Source: Halorubrum persicum (GTDB taxonomy: Archaea; Halobacteriota; Halobacteria; Halobacteriales; Haloferacaceae). From it: DNA of 64,000 nucleotides. Of this stretch, positions 25,525-33,642 are shown piece by piece. A model generated the notes under the pieces. That model was not told the DNA's origin and ran no database searches. It was given only the letters and a program-made list of their open reading frames with translations. The first letter of the stretch is position 1; every line of letters starts with the position of its first letter. The position numbers were made by a program, and so were the translations under genes. Location of the stretch: contig NZ_NHOA01000149.1 in NCBI RefSeq assembly GCF_002727125.1, forward strand, positions 20,713 through 84,712, read 5' to 3'.

Positions 25525-26742
25525 ATGGAGTACCGAGAGTTCCCCGACGAGCGCGCCGACGAGTTCGACGCGTTCATGCGGTACGCGTTCTCTCCGGCGG
25601 AGGGGCCGTACGACCCCGAAGAGGCAGACGACCACGACACCATCGCGGAGACTCGTGGGCTGTTCGCCGACGGCGACCCGGTCGCGGTCTGTGCGCACCA
25701 CTACTTCTCGCTGCGGCTTCGAGGGGCGGACCGCGAGGTCGCGGGGCTCTCCGCCGTGGCGTCTCCCCCGGAGCACCGCCGGCAGGGAAACGTCGGTCGC
25801 ATGCTCCGCGAGTCGCTGGCCGAGTACCGCGACCGCGGTGTCGACGTCTCGACGCTGTGGCCCTTCGAGTACCCCTTCTACGCCGGCTACGGGTGGGCGA
25901 CCGCCTCCCGCTATCGCCTCCTCACCGCGCCGCCGGACCAACTCGGGTTCGTCGACGACCTGATCGCGACCGACGGCGAGGGGGCGGGTGCGTTCCGCCG
26001 GCTCGACGGGGACGACTACGCGGCCGTGAAACCGGTGATCGCGGCGGCGGCCGACCGCTACGACCTGACGATGGACTGGACCGAGGAGTGGTGGCGCGAG
26101 CGCGCCCTTCAGGGGTGGAACACCGACCCGTTCGTCTACGGGTGGGAGCGCGACGGGGAGCTCCGAGCGATCTGCCGGTACTCCTTCGACGACGACGCGG
26201 ACGACGCGGACGACACCGTGATGCGCGTCTCCGACGTCGTCGCCGCGGACGACGAGGCGTGGTTCCAGCTCCTCCGGCTCTTCCGCAACCACGACTCGCA
26301 GGTCGCCGAGGTCCGGATCCGCGCCCCGCCGGACGCGCCCGCCCTCGACCTCGTCGAGGACCCCCGCGCCATCGACTGCAAGCTCCGGGCCGGACCGATG
26401 GTCCGCCTCGTCGACGTCGCCGCCGCCCTCGAGGCGCTGGACCCCGACCCGGCGATCGAGACCGCCTTCTCGCTGTCGGTCGCCGATCCCCTCGTCGACT
26501 GGAACGACGACACCTTCCGGGTAGGCGTCGCTGCCGGGGCGGTGACGGTCGAGTCGGCGGCCGGCGGAGCAGACGGAGCCGACGCCGCGGTCGACATCGG
26601 GAGCCTCTCGCAGCTGTACGTCGGGTACGCGTCGGTCGACGAGGCGGTCCGGAGCGGCGGACTCGCGGTCGATTCCGGGGTCGCCGCCGACCTACGCGCG
26701 CTGTTCCCGCCGCGGACGACGCACCTGCGCGAGGGGTTCTGA
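25525..26742 (+). CDS. Eis-type GNAT acetyltransferase
   Basis: A 405-residue protein with Eis architecture: an N-terminal GNAT domain with the acetyl-CoA motif SPPEHRRQGNVGRMLRESL and WPFEYPFYAGYGWATAS, a second GNAT-like domain, and a C-terminal sterol-carrier-like domain (FSLSVADPLVDWNDDTFRV to RALFPP). The start at 25525 (MEYREFPDERADEFDAF) matches this family. Eis relatives acetylate aminoglycosides or protein lysines in bacteria; the role in haloarchaea is unknown. Confidence 0.87.
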   Translation: MEYREFPDERADEFDAFMRYAFSPAEGPYDPEEADDHDTIAETRGLFADGDPVAVCAHHYFSLRLRGADREVAGLSAVASPPEHRRQGNVGRMLRESLAEYRDRGVDVSTLWPFEYPFYAGYGWATASRYRLLTAPPDQLGFVDDLIATDGEGAGAFRRLDGDDYAAVKPVIAAAADRYDLTMDWTEEWWRERALQGWNTDPFVYGWERDGELRAICRYSFDDDADDADDTVMRVSDVVAADDEAWFQLLRLFRNHDSQVAEVRIRAPPDAPALDLVEDPRAIDCKLRAGPMVRLVDVAAALEALDPDPAIETAFSLSVADPLVDWNDDTFRVGVAAGAVTVESAAGGADGADAAVDIGSLSQLYVGYASVDEAVRSGGLAVDSGVAADLRALFPPRTTHLREGF

Positions 26743-26823
26743 GGCGGTCGGTGCGGGCGCCCGTCTTCCCCGTCTCGTCTCCCCCGGGCGGGCTTTTTAC
26801 CCGCGGACCGCCTACGACGCGAC

Positions 26824-27639
26824 ATGAGTTCCCGCGACGACCGACGCGACGACGAGCTCGAGGAGCGGCTCGACGAGCTCGAGGGCGTGTTGAGCGACCT
26901 TCGCCGCGACCTCCGCGAGACCGAGCGGGACCGCCGCGGCCCCCCTCGACCGCCCCGGCTCTCCGAGCTCGTTCGGTTCACCGAGCGGTACACCATCCCC
27001 ACGGTGATCGCGCTCCTCGAGACGACGATCAAGTCGCTCGAACTGGTACAGGGGACGCTCCGGCTCGCCGACCCCGGTCGGAGCCTCGACGAGGCGGGGT
27101 CGGCGACCGACCGCCTCGGAGGGGTCCGGGACGGCGCGAGCGCCGGGCTGTCGCGGTCGCTCTCGGAGCTCCGCACGGCGCTCTCCGAGGCCGACCTTCC
27201 GGAGGAGGCCGCCTCCCGCTCGATCATCGAAGACGCGCGCGACCTCACGGCGGAGATCGAGGCCCGGATCGACGACGGCCGCCGCGAGGCCGACGCGGCG
27301 CGCGCCCGTCGACCCGACGCCGATCGAGGGGGCCTGCGGGACCGAGACGAGGAGCGCGACCGAACTGCGCCCGACGAGTCGCCCGACCGCGGGTCGGGGG
27401 CGGCGACCGACGACGGCGCCGTCCGGATCGACGTGACGGACCCGGACACCAAGGACCGGTCCGATCACGAGGCGCGCGATGACGGATCCCGCGGCGACGC
27501 CGCAGAGTCGCCCGAGGTCGACGTCGAGTCCGAGCTGGAATCGATAAAGCGAGACGTCGACGGCGCCGAAGAGGAGCACGACGAGAGCGCCGAAAGCGGT
27601 GACGACACGGACGACTCCGGAAAACCCGATCGAGAGTAA
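26824..27639 (+). CDS. Conserved haloarchaeal coiled-coil protein (possibly DUF7547)
   Basis: A 271-residue protein. An N-terminal coiled coil (ELEERLDELEGVLSDLRRDL, about 11-30) leads to a conserved core, RLSELVRFTERYTIPTVIALLE and TTIKSLELVQGTLRL (about residues 45-82). A long acidic low-complexity tail fills residues 150-271. From memory the core matches the haloarchaeal family DUF7547, of unknown function. The IPTVIALLETTIKSLELVQG helix is amphipathic and could bind membranes or form bundles. A TTTTTA stretch lies about 30 bases before the start. Confidence 0.65.
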   Translation: MSSRDDRRDDELEERLDELEGVLSDLRRDLRETERDRRGPPRPPRLSELVRFTERYTIPTVIALLETTIKSLELVQGTLRLADPGRSLDEAGSATDRLGGVRDGASAGLSRSLSELRTALSEADLPEEAASRSIIEDARDLTAEIEARIDDGRREADAARARRPDADRGGLRDRDEERDRTAPDESPDRGSGAATDDGAVRIDVTDPDTKDRSDHEARDDGSRGDAAESPEVDVESELESIKRDVDGAEEEHDESAESGDDTDDSGKPDRE

Positions 27640-27662
27640 CGGACAGGTCGGCGATCGACCGA

Positions 27663-28874
27663 CTAGAACTCGCCGTTGACGATGTCGGCGACGCGCTCGC
27701 GGTCGAACAGCTCCTCGTCGACGCCGTACACCTGCTCGGCCGCCCGCTCTGTGAGCACGAGGTTCGTGATCGGTCCCTGATACAGCGGCCCGCCGCGGTA
27801 GACGTCGCCGTTCTCGACGGCCGACAGCCTGCTGGCGACGGAGTGGTCCTCCATGAACGCGACGACGGTGTCGCGGAACTCTTCGGCCGTCTTCGCCTCG
27901 TTTCCGCGGAGCAACAGCACGTCCGGGTCGATGTCGAGCAGCAGCTCGTAATCCACCTGGCCGCGGTCCGCGTGGAAGTCCTTGACATCGGTCGTCGCGA
28001 ACGCGTCCTTGACCCCGAGGTCGCGCCACTGCTTGAAGCTCGTCCCCTCGTCGATGAGGTACGGGGAGAACGCCTCCGGCTGATCGATCGGCTGGGGCCA
28101 CATGATCGCCACCGACGGGCGCTCCGATTCGGGGGGAACGATCTCGTCGACCCCCGCCTGGAACTCCTGGTGGAGCGCCTCGAAGGCCTGGTAGCGCTCC
28201 TCCTCTTGGAAGACCTCCGCGAGCTTCTCGAAGGCCTCGTACAGCGTGAGGTAGTCGTAGTCGTGCCACTCGTAGCCGCGGGAGAAGATGCTGTTGGCGA
28301 AGAACGGTGCGCCGGCAGACTCGATCTGATCGATGTCGTCCGCCTCCCAGTTGCTCGTCCGCCCGAGCAGGAAGTTCGGGTCCATCGCGAAGAAGTCGAC
28401 CGTCTCGGAGAGCGCGAGGAACTCCTCCACGTCGAGCTCGCTCTCCCACAGCGATGTCATTCCCGCTTTGTCGACGCTCACGCCCGGAATGTCGTCGTAG
28501 AGCTGCGTGTGGTACCGCGAAGCGAGGTAGACGGCCTCCGGCGGCTGCTGGCCGAGCGCGATCCCCATATCCGCCCAGCTGCCGTTGTTGGCGGCCCAGC
28601 TCTCGGGGACGGCGTCGAAGGTGACCTCGCCGACCGACGCCATCGAGACGGTGTACGATTCGTCGGCGGGGGCGTCGTCCGACTGCTCCTCGTCCGCCGC
28701 CGACTCTCCGTCGGACGAGCCGCCGTCGGACCCGTCGGCGGGGGCGTCCCCGCCGTCGCCGGCTCCGGCGTCGCCACCGACACAGCCCGCGAGCAGGCCG
28801 GCCGCGACCGCGCCGCCGGTCGCGAGATAGTTCCGCCGCGTCGACTTCGCTTCGGATGCCTGGTCAGTTCCCAT
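27663..28874 (-). CDS. Iron-type ABC transporter substrate-binding lipoprotein
   Basis: A 403-residue exported lipoprotein. A Tat-type signal (STRRNYLATGGAVAAG) ends in the lipobox LLAGC with C31 as lipidation site, followed by an acidic Gly/Asp/Ser linker to about residue 70. The mature part resembles class III (Fe/B12/siderophore) binding proteins: VTFDAVPESWAA, DPDVLLLRGNEA and NGDVYRGGPLYQGP. No permease or ATPase gene is adjacent. Two iron-box-like palindromes lie just before the start, so expression is probably iron-regulated; the ligand is most likely an iron complex (inference). Confidence 0.85.
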   Translation of the reverse strand: MGTDQASEAKSTRRNYLATGGAVAAGLLAGCVGGDAGAGDGGDAPADGSDGGSSDGESAADEEQSDDAPADESYTVSMASVGEVTFDAVPESWAANNGSWADMGIALGQQPPEAVYLASRYHTQLYDDIPGVSVDKAGMTSLWESELDVEEFLALSETVDFFAMDPNFLLGRTSNWEADDIDQIESAGAPFFANSIFSRGYEWHDYDYLTLYEAFEKLAEVFQEEERYQAFEALHQEFQAGVDEIVPPESERPSVAIMWPQPIDQPEAFSPYLIDEGTSFKQWRDLGVKDAFATTDVKDFHADRGQVDYELLLDIDPDVLLLRGNEAKTAEEFRDTVVAFMEDHSVASRLSAVENGDVYRGGPLYQGPITNLVLTERAAEQVYGVDEELFDRERVADIVNGEF

Positions 28875-28878
28875 ACGA

Positions 28879-28894
28879 TTTAGGCTGCCCTAAA
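28879..28894. promoter_or_regulatory. Iron-box-like palindrome 1 before the binding lipoprotein
   Basis: TTTAGG-CTGC-CCTAAA has perfect 6-base arms around 4 bases. It closely resembles DtxR/Idr-type operators known to control iron genes in haloarchaea. It lies between the probable TATA region (about 28897-28903) and the ATG at 28874, where a bound repressor would block initiation. Confidence 0.7.
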
Positions 28895-28914
28895 TGTTTT
28901 TACCGCTTTCGATC

Positions 28915-28930
28915 CTTTGGCCGACCTAAA
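28915..28930. promoter_or_regulatory. Iron-box-like site 2, weaker
   Basis: CTTTGG-CCGA-CCTAAA keeps the right arm and spacing of box 1 but matches only 4 of 6 positions in the left arm. It lies 36 bases upstream of box 1, about 40-55 bases before the start codon. Confidence 0.4.
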
Positions 28931-28942
28931 ACAGAGGCGGGT

Positions 28943-29692
28943 TCAGAAGGACGCTCCCAGCCGCTCCGCGACCCGCTCGGCGGAGTCGAGGAGGAGGGTC
29001 GGGTCGTCGGTGAACACTTCGAGGGCGACCGTGCCGTCGAAGTCGCCGAGCTCCGACTCCACGAGGTCGTAGTCGACCTCGCCGGCCCCCACGGGGAGGT
29101 GGGTGTCGCCGCGGCGGCGCACGTCGTGGCAGTGGAGGTGCGAGATGCGGTCGCCGTGGCTCCGGAGGAACCGCTTTATCGCCTTGTTGTCGCCCTCCAT
29201 GTACGCGTGCCCCACGTCGAAGCAGATCGGGGTGTCCGTCTCCCGAGCGAGGTCGCCGAGGACGGACAGCTGGAGCCCCGCGTGCTGGTGGCCGACGTTC
29301 TCGACGACGACCTCGACGCCGGCGTCGCGGCCGGCGTCGGCGACGCGCCGGAGCTGATCGGCGGCGACTTCGCGGAAGTCGACGTCGTCGCGGTCGGCGG
29401 AGGTCGCGTGGAGGACGGCCTTCTCCGCGCCCAGCTCGCCGGCGGCCTCCAGCAGCCGACGCTGGTAGTCGACGATGGCGTCGTTGACTTCGGGGACGTA
29501 GGTGGCCAGCCGCTGGCTGTACGGGAGGTGGACGAGCAGGTCCCGACCGGCGAGCGCGTCCGTCAGGCGTCCGCGGTCGATCTCGCCCGGAACGAGCGTC
29601 GGCTCGCCGACCCCGAGTTCGCAGAAGTCGAACCGCGTCGGTGACGCCGCGAGCCGATCGAGGTCGTCGCCGACGGTGAGGCCGATGTCCAT
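28943..29692 (-). CDS. Sugar-phosphate isomerase/epimerase-like TIM barrel
   Basis: A 249-residue protein of the xylose isomerase-like / AP endonuclease 2 superfamily. Metal-site strands are visible: FCELGVGEP, LLVHLPYS, VVVENVGHQHAG, PICFDVGHAYMEG, HLHCHDVRRRGDTHLPVGAGEVDY and VALEVF. The reaction is probably isomerisation or epimerisation of a sugar or inositol-type compound. A TATA-like ATTTATA (29718-29724) stands 29 bases before ATG 29692. The binding-lipoprotein gene lies 68 bases downstream but has its own operator, so it is likely separate. Confidence 0.82.
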   Translation of the reverse strand: MDIGLTVGDDLDRLAASPTRFDFCELGVGEPTLVPGEIDRGRLTDALAGRDLLVHLPYSQRLATYVPEVNDAIVDYQRRLLEAAGELGAEKAVLHATSADRDDVDFREVAADQLRRVADAGRDAGVEVVVENVGHQHAGLQLSVLGDLARETDTPICFDVGHAYMEGDNKAIKRFLRSHGDRISHLHCHDVRRRGDTHLPVGAGEVDYDLVESELGDFDGTVALEVFTDDPTLLLDSAERVAERLGASF

Positions 29693-30001
29693 GTCGACGG
29701 TGGGGTCGGCGGGTTTGTATAAATGATGCTGTCGACTCGGCGATGTTGTTGCGGTGTCGGCGACGCGCTGTGTCTCCGACCCACGCCCGCCGTTCGTCGC
29801 CCTTTGAACGGATGCCGGAACCGGATCCGGGACGCCGACCGGGACCGAAGCCGAGGTCTGCTCGGGACCGAACTCGGAGTCCGCTCGCGACCGGACCGGA
29901 TGTGCGGTACCGTGTCGACCGCTCCTCCACGGAGTACGCGATAGATATACTGCTGCTGATATTACAAATATATTTATATACTAATCGATCGTTATAGTAT
30001 T
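29693..30001. other. Divergent intergenic region with two promoters
   Basis: 309 bases with no convincing gene. The left end holds the isomerase TATA-like element (29718-29724). The last ~65 bases are strongly AT-rich and hold the HU gene promoter. The middle is GC-rich with nothing recognisable. Confidence 0.6.
29973..29980 (+). promoter_or_regulatory. TATA box of the HU-like gene
   Basis: TTTATATA is centred 25-26 bases before the ATG at 30002 in a markedly AT-rich tract. This predicts a leaderless transcript that includes the signal-peptide-like N-terminus, not one starting at the internal ATG 30122. Confidence 0.7.
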
Positions 30002-30781
30002 ATGAATGCGAACAACGCGGCCGAAACCACGATCTCGCGGCGGACCGTCCTCGTACGGGGAGCCGTTCTCTCGGCGTGTCTCGGGGCGGGCTTGGCGACG
30101 TCGACCGGCGGGGTAGCGGCGATGAACAAAGCGGAACTGATCGAGGCGATGGCGAGCGAAGCCGGCGTATCCGGGGCCGACGCCAAGGCGGCTCTCGACG
30201 GTATCGTCCGCGCCGCGACGACGGCACTGACGAACGGTGACAGCGTCGCCGTGGCCGGCTTCGGCGCCTTCAGCGTCCCGAAGCGCGTCGGTAAGCGGGC
30301 GGGTGCCGGACGCGCCGGTGAGTCGTCGAACGGCTTCGACGGGAAGGGGAACGACGTCGTCGAGCGGTCGCCGGTCGACTTCGACGCCTGCCCGGAGTTC
30401 GCCGCGGCGCTCGACCTCACCCCCGGCAACGGTGACGGGCGCCGCGCCGAGGCGGGCTCCCGGTGCCGCAAGGCGGACGTCCTGATCGACGCGGAGCGGA
30501 TCGCCCGCGAAACGCGAATGGGACGACACGCCGGACTGTCGAAGGCCGACGCGAAGAAGGCGCTCGACGGGTTCACCAGCGCGGCGACGAAGGCGCTGAA
30601 GAAGGGCGATCGCCTCTCGATCGCCGACTTCGGCTCGTTCAGCGTCTCGAGCGTCTCGAGTATCTCGAAGCGCTCCGCGCGGACGGGGCGCAACCCGCAG
30701 ACCGGGAAGGAGATCCAGATCGCCGCCAAGCGCGTCGTGAAGTTCAAGGCGGGGGCCGAGCTGTCCAAGGCGGTCAACTAA
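30002..30781 (+). CDS. Tandem HU-family DNA-binding protein with Tat-like signal
   Basis: A 259-residue protein with two HU-type domains. Residues 1-40 look like a Tat signal: twin arginines in ISRRTVLVRG, a hydrophobic stretch (21-34) and GVAA before M41. Domain 1 (41-~95) starts MNKAELIEAMASEAG and has VAVAGFGAFSV, but its DNA-binding arm is replaced by a Gly/Asp-rich linker. Domain 2 (~155-259) is near-bacterial: SKADAKKALDGFTSAATKAL, ADFGSFSV and the arm RTGRNPQTGKEIQIAAKRVV (230-233 NPQT). The second domain is lysine-rich, unlike its acidic surroundings. HU is rare in archaea, so transfer from bacteria is likely. Confidence 0.85.
   Translation: MNANNAAETTISRRTVLVRGAVLSACLGAGLATSTGGVAAMNKAELIEAMASEAGVSGADAKAALDGIVRAATTALTNGDSVAVAGFGAFSVPKRVGKRAGAGRAGESSNGFDGKGNDVVERSPVDFDACPEFAAALDLTPGNGDGRRAEAGSRCRKADVLIDAERIARETRMGRHAGLSKADAKKALDGFTSAATKALKKGDRLSIADFGSFSVSSVSSISKRSARTGRNPQTGKEIQIAAKRVVKFKAGAELSKAVN
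30641..30667 (+). repeat. 9-base tandem repeat inside the HU arm
   Basis: Three consecutive units AGCGTCTCG, AGCGTCTCG and AGTATCTCG encode Ser-Val-Ser, Ser-Val-Ser, Ser-Ile-Ser. They add extra residues at the base of the second HU domain's DNA-binding arm relative to a standard HU. Confidence 0.8.
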
Positions 30782-30792
30782 CTGCGCTCGGT

Positions 30793-30822
30793 CGGGCTTG
30801 TTCGGGCTTGTTCGGGCTCGTT
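30793..30822. repeat. 10-base triplicate after the HU gene
   Basis: CGGGCTTGTT occurs twice in tandem and a third time with one change (CGGGCTCGTT), 12 bases past the HU stop codon. It lies in the 94-base convergent spacer before the metE-like gene end. Confidence 0.7.
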
Positions 30823-30875
30823 CGAGGACGACGAGCGCGGACCGACCGGCGGGCCGGCGTTTCGACGGCCCGGAC

Positions 30876-31949
30876 TCAGTCGTCCGCGAGCGGATTGTCG
30901 ACGTCGATCTCGCCGGCGTCGATCTCGGCCTCGACCTCGCGGGCCGCGGTGACCATGTTCTCCATCTTCCCGTACGCGATGTCGCGGGGCAGCAGCTTCA
31001 GCCCGCAGTCGGGCGAGATCGTGAGCTTCTCCGGCGGGACGACGCGGAGCCCCTGCCGGATGTTCTCTTTGATCTCCGCGACCGGCTCGACCTCGGCGGT
31101 GTGGGCGTCGACGACGCCGAGCGCGAGGTCGGGCTCGAACTCGGGGTCGGTGAACGTCGGGATCTGCTCGAAGTCCCCGTTACACAGCTCCACGTCGAAC
31201 TCGTCGATCGGGTAGTCGTTGATCTCGGGGTAGATCCGCGAGTAGTCGCCGTAGCAGACGTGGAGGCCGATCCGGACCTCCTCGTCGATGCCCGAGACGA
31301 TGCGCTCGAGGGCCTCGCCGACGATGGCGTGGTCCTCCGGCGTCGTCGCCAGCGCGGGCTCGTCGATCTGGATGTAGCGCGCGCCGGCCTCGACGAGCTT
31401 CTCGACCTCCTCGTTGACCAGGTCCGCGAGGTCGTAGACGAGCTCCTCGGTGGAGGGGTACGCCTCGTTGAACGCCCAGAACCCGAGCGTGTACGGCCCC
31501 GTGATCGGGACCTTGACGGGACGCTCGGACACGTCGGACGTGAACGCGAACTCGTCGACGAGCCACGGCTCGTCGTACTCGACCTCCTCGACGACGGAGG
31601 GTTTGTCGAAGTAGTTGTGCCCCCACACCTTCACGGGGCCGTTGAACTCGTAGCCGTCGATGCGGTCGGCGAAGAACTCCACCATCTCGTTGCGGCGCAT
31701 CTCGCCGTCGACGACGGTGTCGAGCCCGGCGCGCTCGTGCTCGTGCGTGATCAGCCGACAGGCGTCGTCGTGGGCCTCCTCGAGGTCCGATGCGTCGAAC
31801 TTCGAGTCGGGGTCGTCGACGAGCTCGTCGGCCCGGTTGAGCCACTTCGGCTTCGGGTACGACCCGACGACGGTCGTCAGCAGGAACGCGTCGTTCGCGT
31901 GGTCGTGCGGGCGGAACTGTTCGCGGTTGGCTTCTGGGGTTCGGACCAT
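30876..31949 (-). CDS. Cobalamin-independent methionine synthase-like protein (catalytic MetE domain)
   Basis: A 357-residue protein matching the C-terminal zinc domain of MetE. TTVVGSYPKPKWL opens the barrel; GLDTVVDGEMRRNEMVEFF, VPITGPYTLGFWAF, ARYIQIDEPAL, IGLHVCYGDYS (zinc-site His and Cys) and LTISPDCGLKLLPRDIAYGKMENMV follow. It transfers a methyl group to homocysteine; archaeal short MetE proteins use a methyl donor other than methyl-tetrahydrofolate-polyglutamate. Its ATG overlaps the stop codon of the upstream paralogue by 1 base. Confidence 0.9.
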   Translation of the reverse strand: MVRTPEANREQFRPHDHANDAFLLTTVVGSYPKPKWLNRADELVDDPDSKFDASDLEEAHDDACRLITHEHERAGLDTVVDGEMRRNEMVEFFADRIDGYEFNGPVKVWGHNYFDKPSVVEEVEYDEPWLVDEFAFTSDVSERPVKVPITGPYTLGFWAFNEAYPSTEELVYDLADLVNEEVEKLVEAGARYIQIDEPALATTPEDHAIVGEALERIVSGIDEEVRIGLHVCYGDYSRIYPEINDYPIDEFDVELCNGDFEQIPTFTDPEFEPDLALGVVDAHTAEVEPVAEIKENIRQGLRVVPPEKLTISPDCGLKLLPRDIAYGKMENMVTAAREVEAEIDAGEIDVDNPLADD

Positions 31950-32950
31950 TAGTCGAGCACCTCCGCGGCGGCGGCGAGCGTGTTCAGCTTCGCGCGGTAC
32001 TTGTTGGTCGGCAGGTAGAACAGCTCGGTGTTCGGCGTCAGGTAGGTCCGGTCGAACCCTTCGGCGGGGATCTGCGACTCGAACCACTCGACGCGCTCTG
32101 CGACCGTCTCCGGCTCCTCGACGAGCGTGTTCTGCCCGTCGACGAGCCCGAGCGCGAGCGAGTCGGTGGCGCCGAACTCCTGGACGTTGTAGACGGTGTC
32201 GTCGCGGTCGCCGGCGACCAGGTCGAGCCCGAGCGCGTCCGCGCCCGCCTCGTCGACGAGGTGGGCGTACAGCTTCTCGCCGAGCGCGCCGTACGAGGTC
32301 TGGACGACCACGTCGGCGTCGGTCGCGGCGGCGACCGTCGCGATCGCGTCGGTCGCGGCGGACTCCTCACCCTCCGCGGGCGGGTTCGTGACGAGCGACG
32401 GTTCGAGCAGGAACAGGGTCTCGTGGGCGGGGAACGCGTCGACCTCGCCCGCGAGGAACTCGGCGATCGCCGCCTGGAACTCGGCCTCGTCGCGGTAGTG
32501 CTCGTCGGTCGCGAGCTCCGCGAGCGAGTACGGGCCGGGGAGCGTCGCGGCGAGGGGGGCCTCGCCGTCGATCAGGTCGGTCGCCCGCTCCAGTTCGCGC
32601 GCCACGTCGCCGGAGAAGTCGAGGTCGTCGACGACCCGCGGGTCGCGGTAGAAGTTGTTGTTGTCGTAGTACCGCACGATCCCGCCGGTCTCGACGCTGT
32701 CGTGGACCGTGAGGGGGTGTGCGATCATGTCGTCCCAGCGCCCCTGTCCCTCGACGACGCGGTCGAGGCCGGCGTCGAGCTGGTCGTCGACGTACTCGGC
32801 GCGCACGTCAGCGTACTCCTCGACGATCGCCTCGCTCTCGTCGCCGCTCAGGAGGTCACCCTTCTGGTGCCCCTTGAGGTCGGAGAGCGTCTCCTTCGCC
32901 CAGTCCGGGAGCGGATACAACCCCGGCGTCGCCGCGACTCGTTCAGTCAT
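31949..32950 (-). CDS. MetE-like paralogue, N-terminal-domain type
   Basis: A 333-residue protein distantly related to MetE barrels. It has ATPGLYPLPDWAKETLSDLKG, GLDRVVEGQGRWDDMIAHPL, PLAATLPGPYSLAELA, FLLEPSLVTNPP and GFDRTYLTPNTELFYLPTNKYRAKL. The zinc-binding HxC of the catalytic partner is not evident, so it may be the substrate or donor-handling half. It is translated before the catalytic gene with a 1-base TAATG-type junction, so a two-subunit enzyme is likely. The start could be ATG 32950 or the GTG directly before it; a TATA-like ATATTATA (32975-32982) suits both. Confidence 0.82.
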   Translation of the reverse strand: MTERVAATPGLYPLPDWAKETLSDLKGHQKGDLLSGDESEAIVEEYADVRAEYVDDQLDAGLDRVVEGQGRWDDMIAHPLTVHDSVETGGIVRYYDNNNFYRDPRVVDDLDFSGDVARELERATDLIDGEAPLAATLPGPYSLAELATDEHYRDEAEFQAAIAEFLAGEVDAFPAHETLFLLEPSLVTNPPAEGEESAATDAIATVAAATDADVVVQTSYGALGEKLYAHLVDEAGADALGLDLVAGDRDDTVYNVQEFGATDSLALGLVDGQNTLVEEPETVAERVEWFESQIPAEGFDRTYLTPNTELFYLPTNKYRAKLNTLAAAAEVLD

Positions 32951-32974
32951 CACCGTTGGTTCGGTATGCCGTCG

Positions 32975-32982
32975 TATAATAT
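32975..32982 (-). promoter_or_regulatory. TATA box of the metE-like operon
   Basis: ATATTATA on the minus strand lies 25-29 bases before the two candidate start codons at 32953 (GTG) and 32950 (ATG). Confidence 0.6.
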
Positions 32983-33048
32983 TTGCTAATACATTTTATG
33001 TCCTACAGTAATTGGATCGGCCGGAACTGCCGGGGGACGGGGCCCGTC

Positions 33049-33642
33049 CTACTCCCGCCGCAGCGCCAACACGGTGAGCGTCTCGAACGGGAACGACTCT
33101 TCGACGGCCGGCTCGGCCGCGAAGCCGGCGTCCGCCACCAGCTCGAGCACCTCGTCGTACCCCGTCAGCGACGAGACTAACAGCAACACCACGCCGTCGG
33201 GCGCGAGCACGCGCCCCACGTCGTCGAGGAACGGTTCGATGAGCTCGCGGCCCGACTCGCCCCCGGAGAGCGCGTGCTCCATCCAGTCGTCCCACTCGTT
33301 GTCCGGGTCGGTGGGGAGGTACGGCGGGTTGAAACACACCGTGTCGAACGCGTTCGCCCGGAACGGCGAGAGGAGGTTGGCGACGACCCCCTCGACGCCG
33401 CGCTCGCTGGCCTGCCGCGCCGCGTGGGGGTTGAGGTCGCTGCCGACCACGTCGAGTCCGCGCTCGTCGGCGATCTGCTGGGCGACCCACCCCGACCCCG
33501 TGCCGACCTCTAACACCCGCCCGTGCGCCCGGTCGATCGCCGCCTCCGCGAGCAGTCCGGAGTCCTCGGCCGGCTGGTAGACGACGGCGTCGTCGACCCC
33601 GCGCCGCTCCGCGAGGCCGGAGTCGCGGTCGTCTCCGGTCAT
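33049..33642 (-). CDS. HemK2/Mtq2-type glutamine methyltransferase
   Basis: A 197-residue class I methyltransferase. It contains the SAM-binding VLEVGTGSGWVAQQIA, GSDLNPHAARQA and the catalytic FNPPYLPTD motif of N5-glutamine methyltransferases. The archaeal enzyme is expected to methylate the GGQ glutamine of release factor aRF1. It is the last gene of the DUF655-ksgA-mscS-mscS operon and overlaps the preceding gene by 4 bases. Confidence 0.9.
   Translation of the reverse strand: MTGDDRDSGLAERRGVDDAVVYQPAEDSGLLAEAAIDRAHGRVLEVGTGSGWVAQQIADERGLDVVGSDLNPHAARQASERGVEGVVANLLSPFRANAFDTVCFNPPYLPTDPDNEWDDWMEHALSGGESGRELIEPFLDDVGRVLAPDGVVLLLVSSLTGYDEVLELVADAGFAAEPAVEESFPFETLTVLALRRE

Noticed and set aside
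26205..26230. Short repeat of GACGACGCG units
   Set aside because: It is an Asp/Ala-rich acidic loop inside the Eis-type gene, common in haloarchaeal coding sequence.
29693..30001. Hidden gene or small RNA before the HU gene
   Set aside because: No coding-like frame; the AT-rich end is adequately explained as a promoter.
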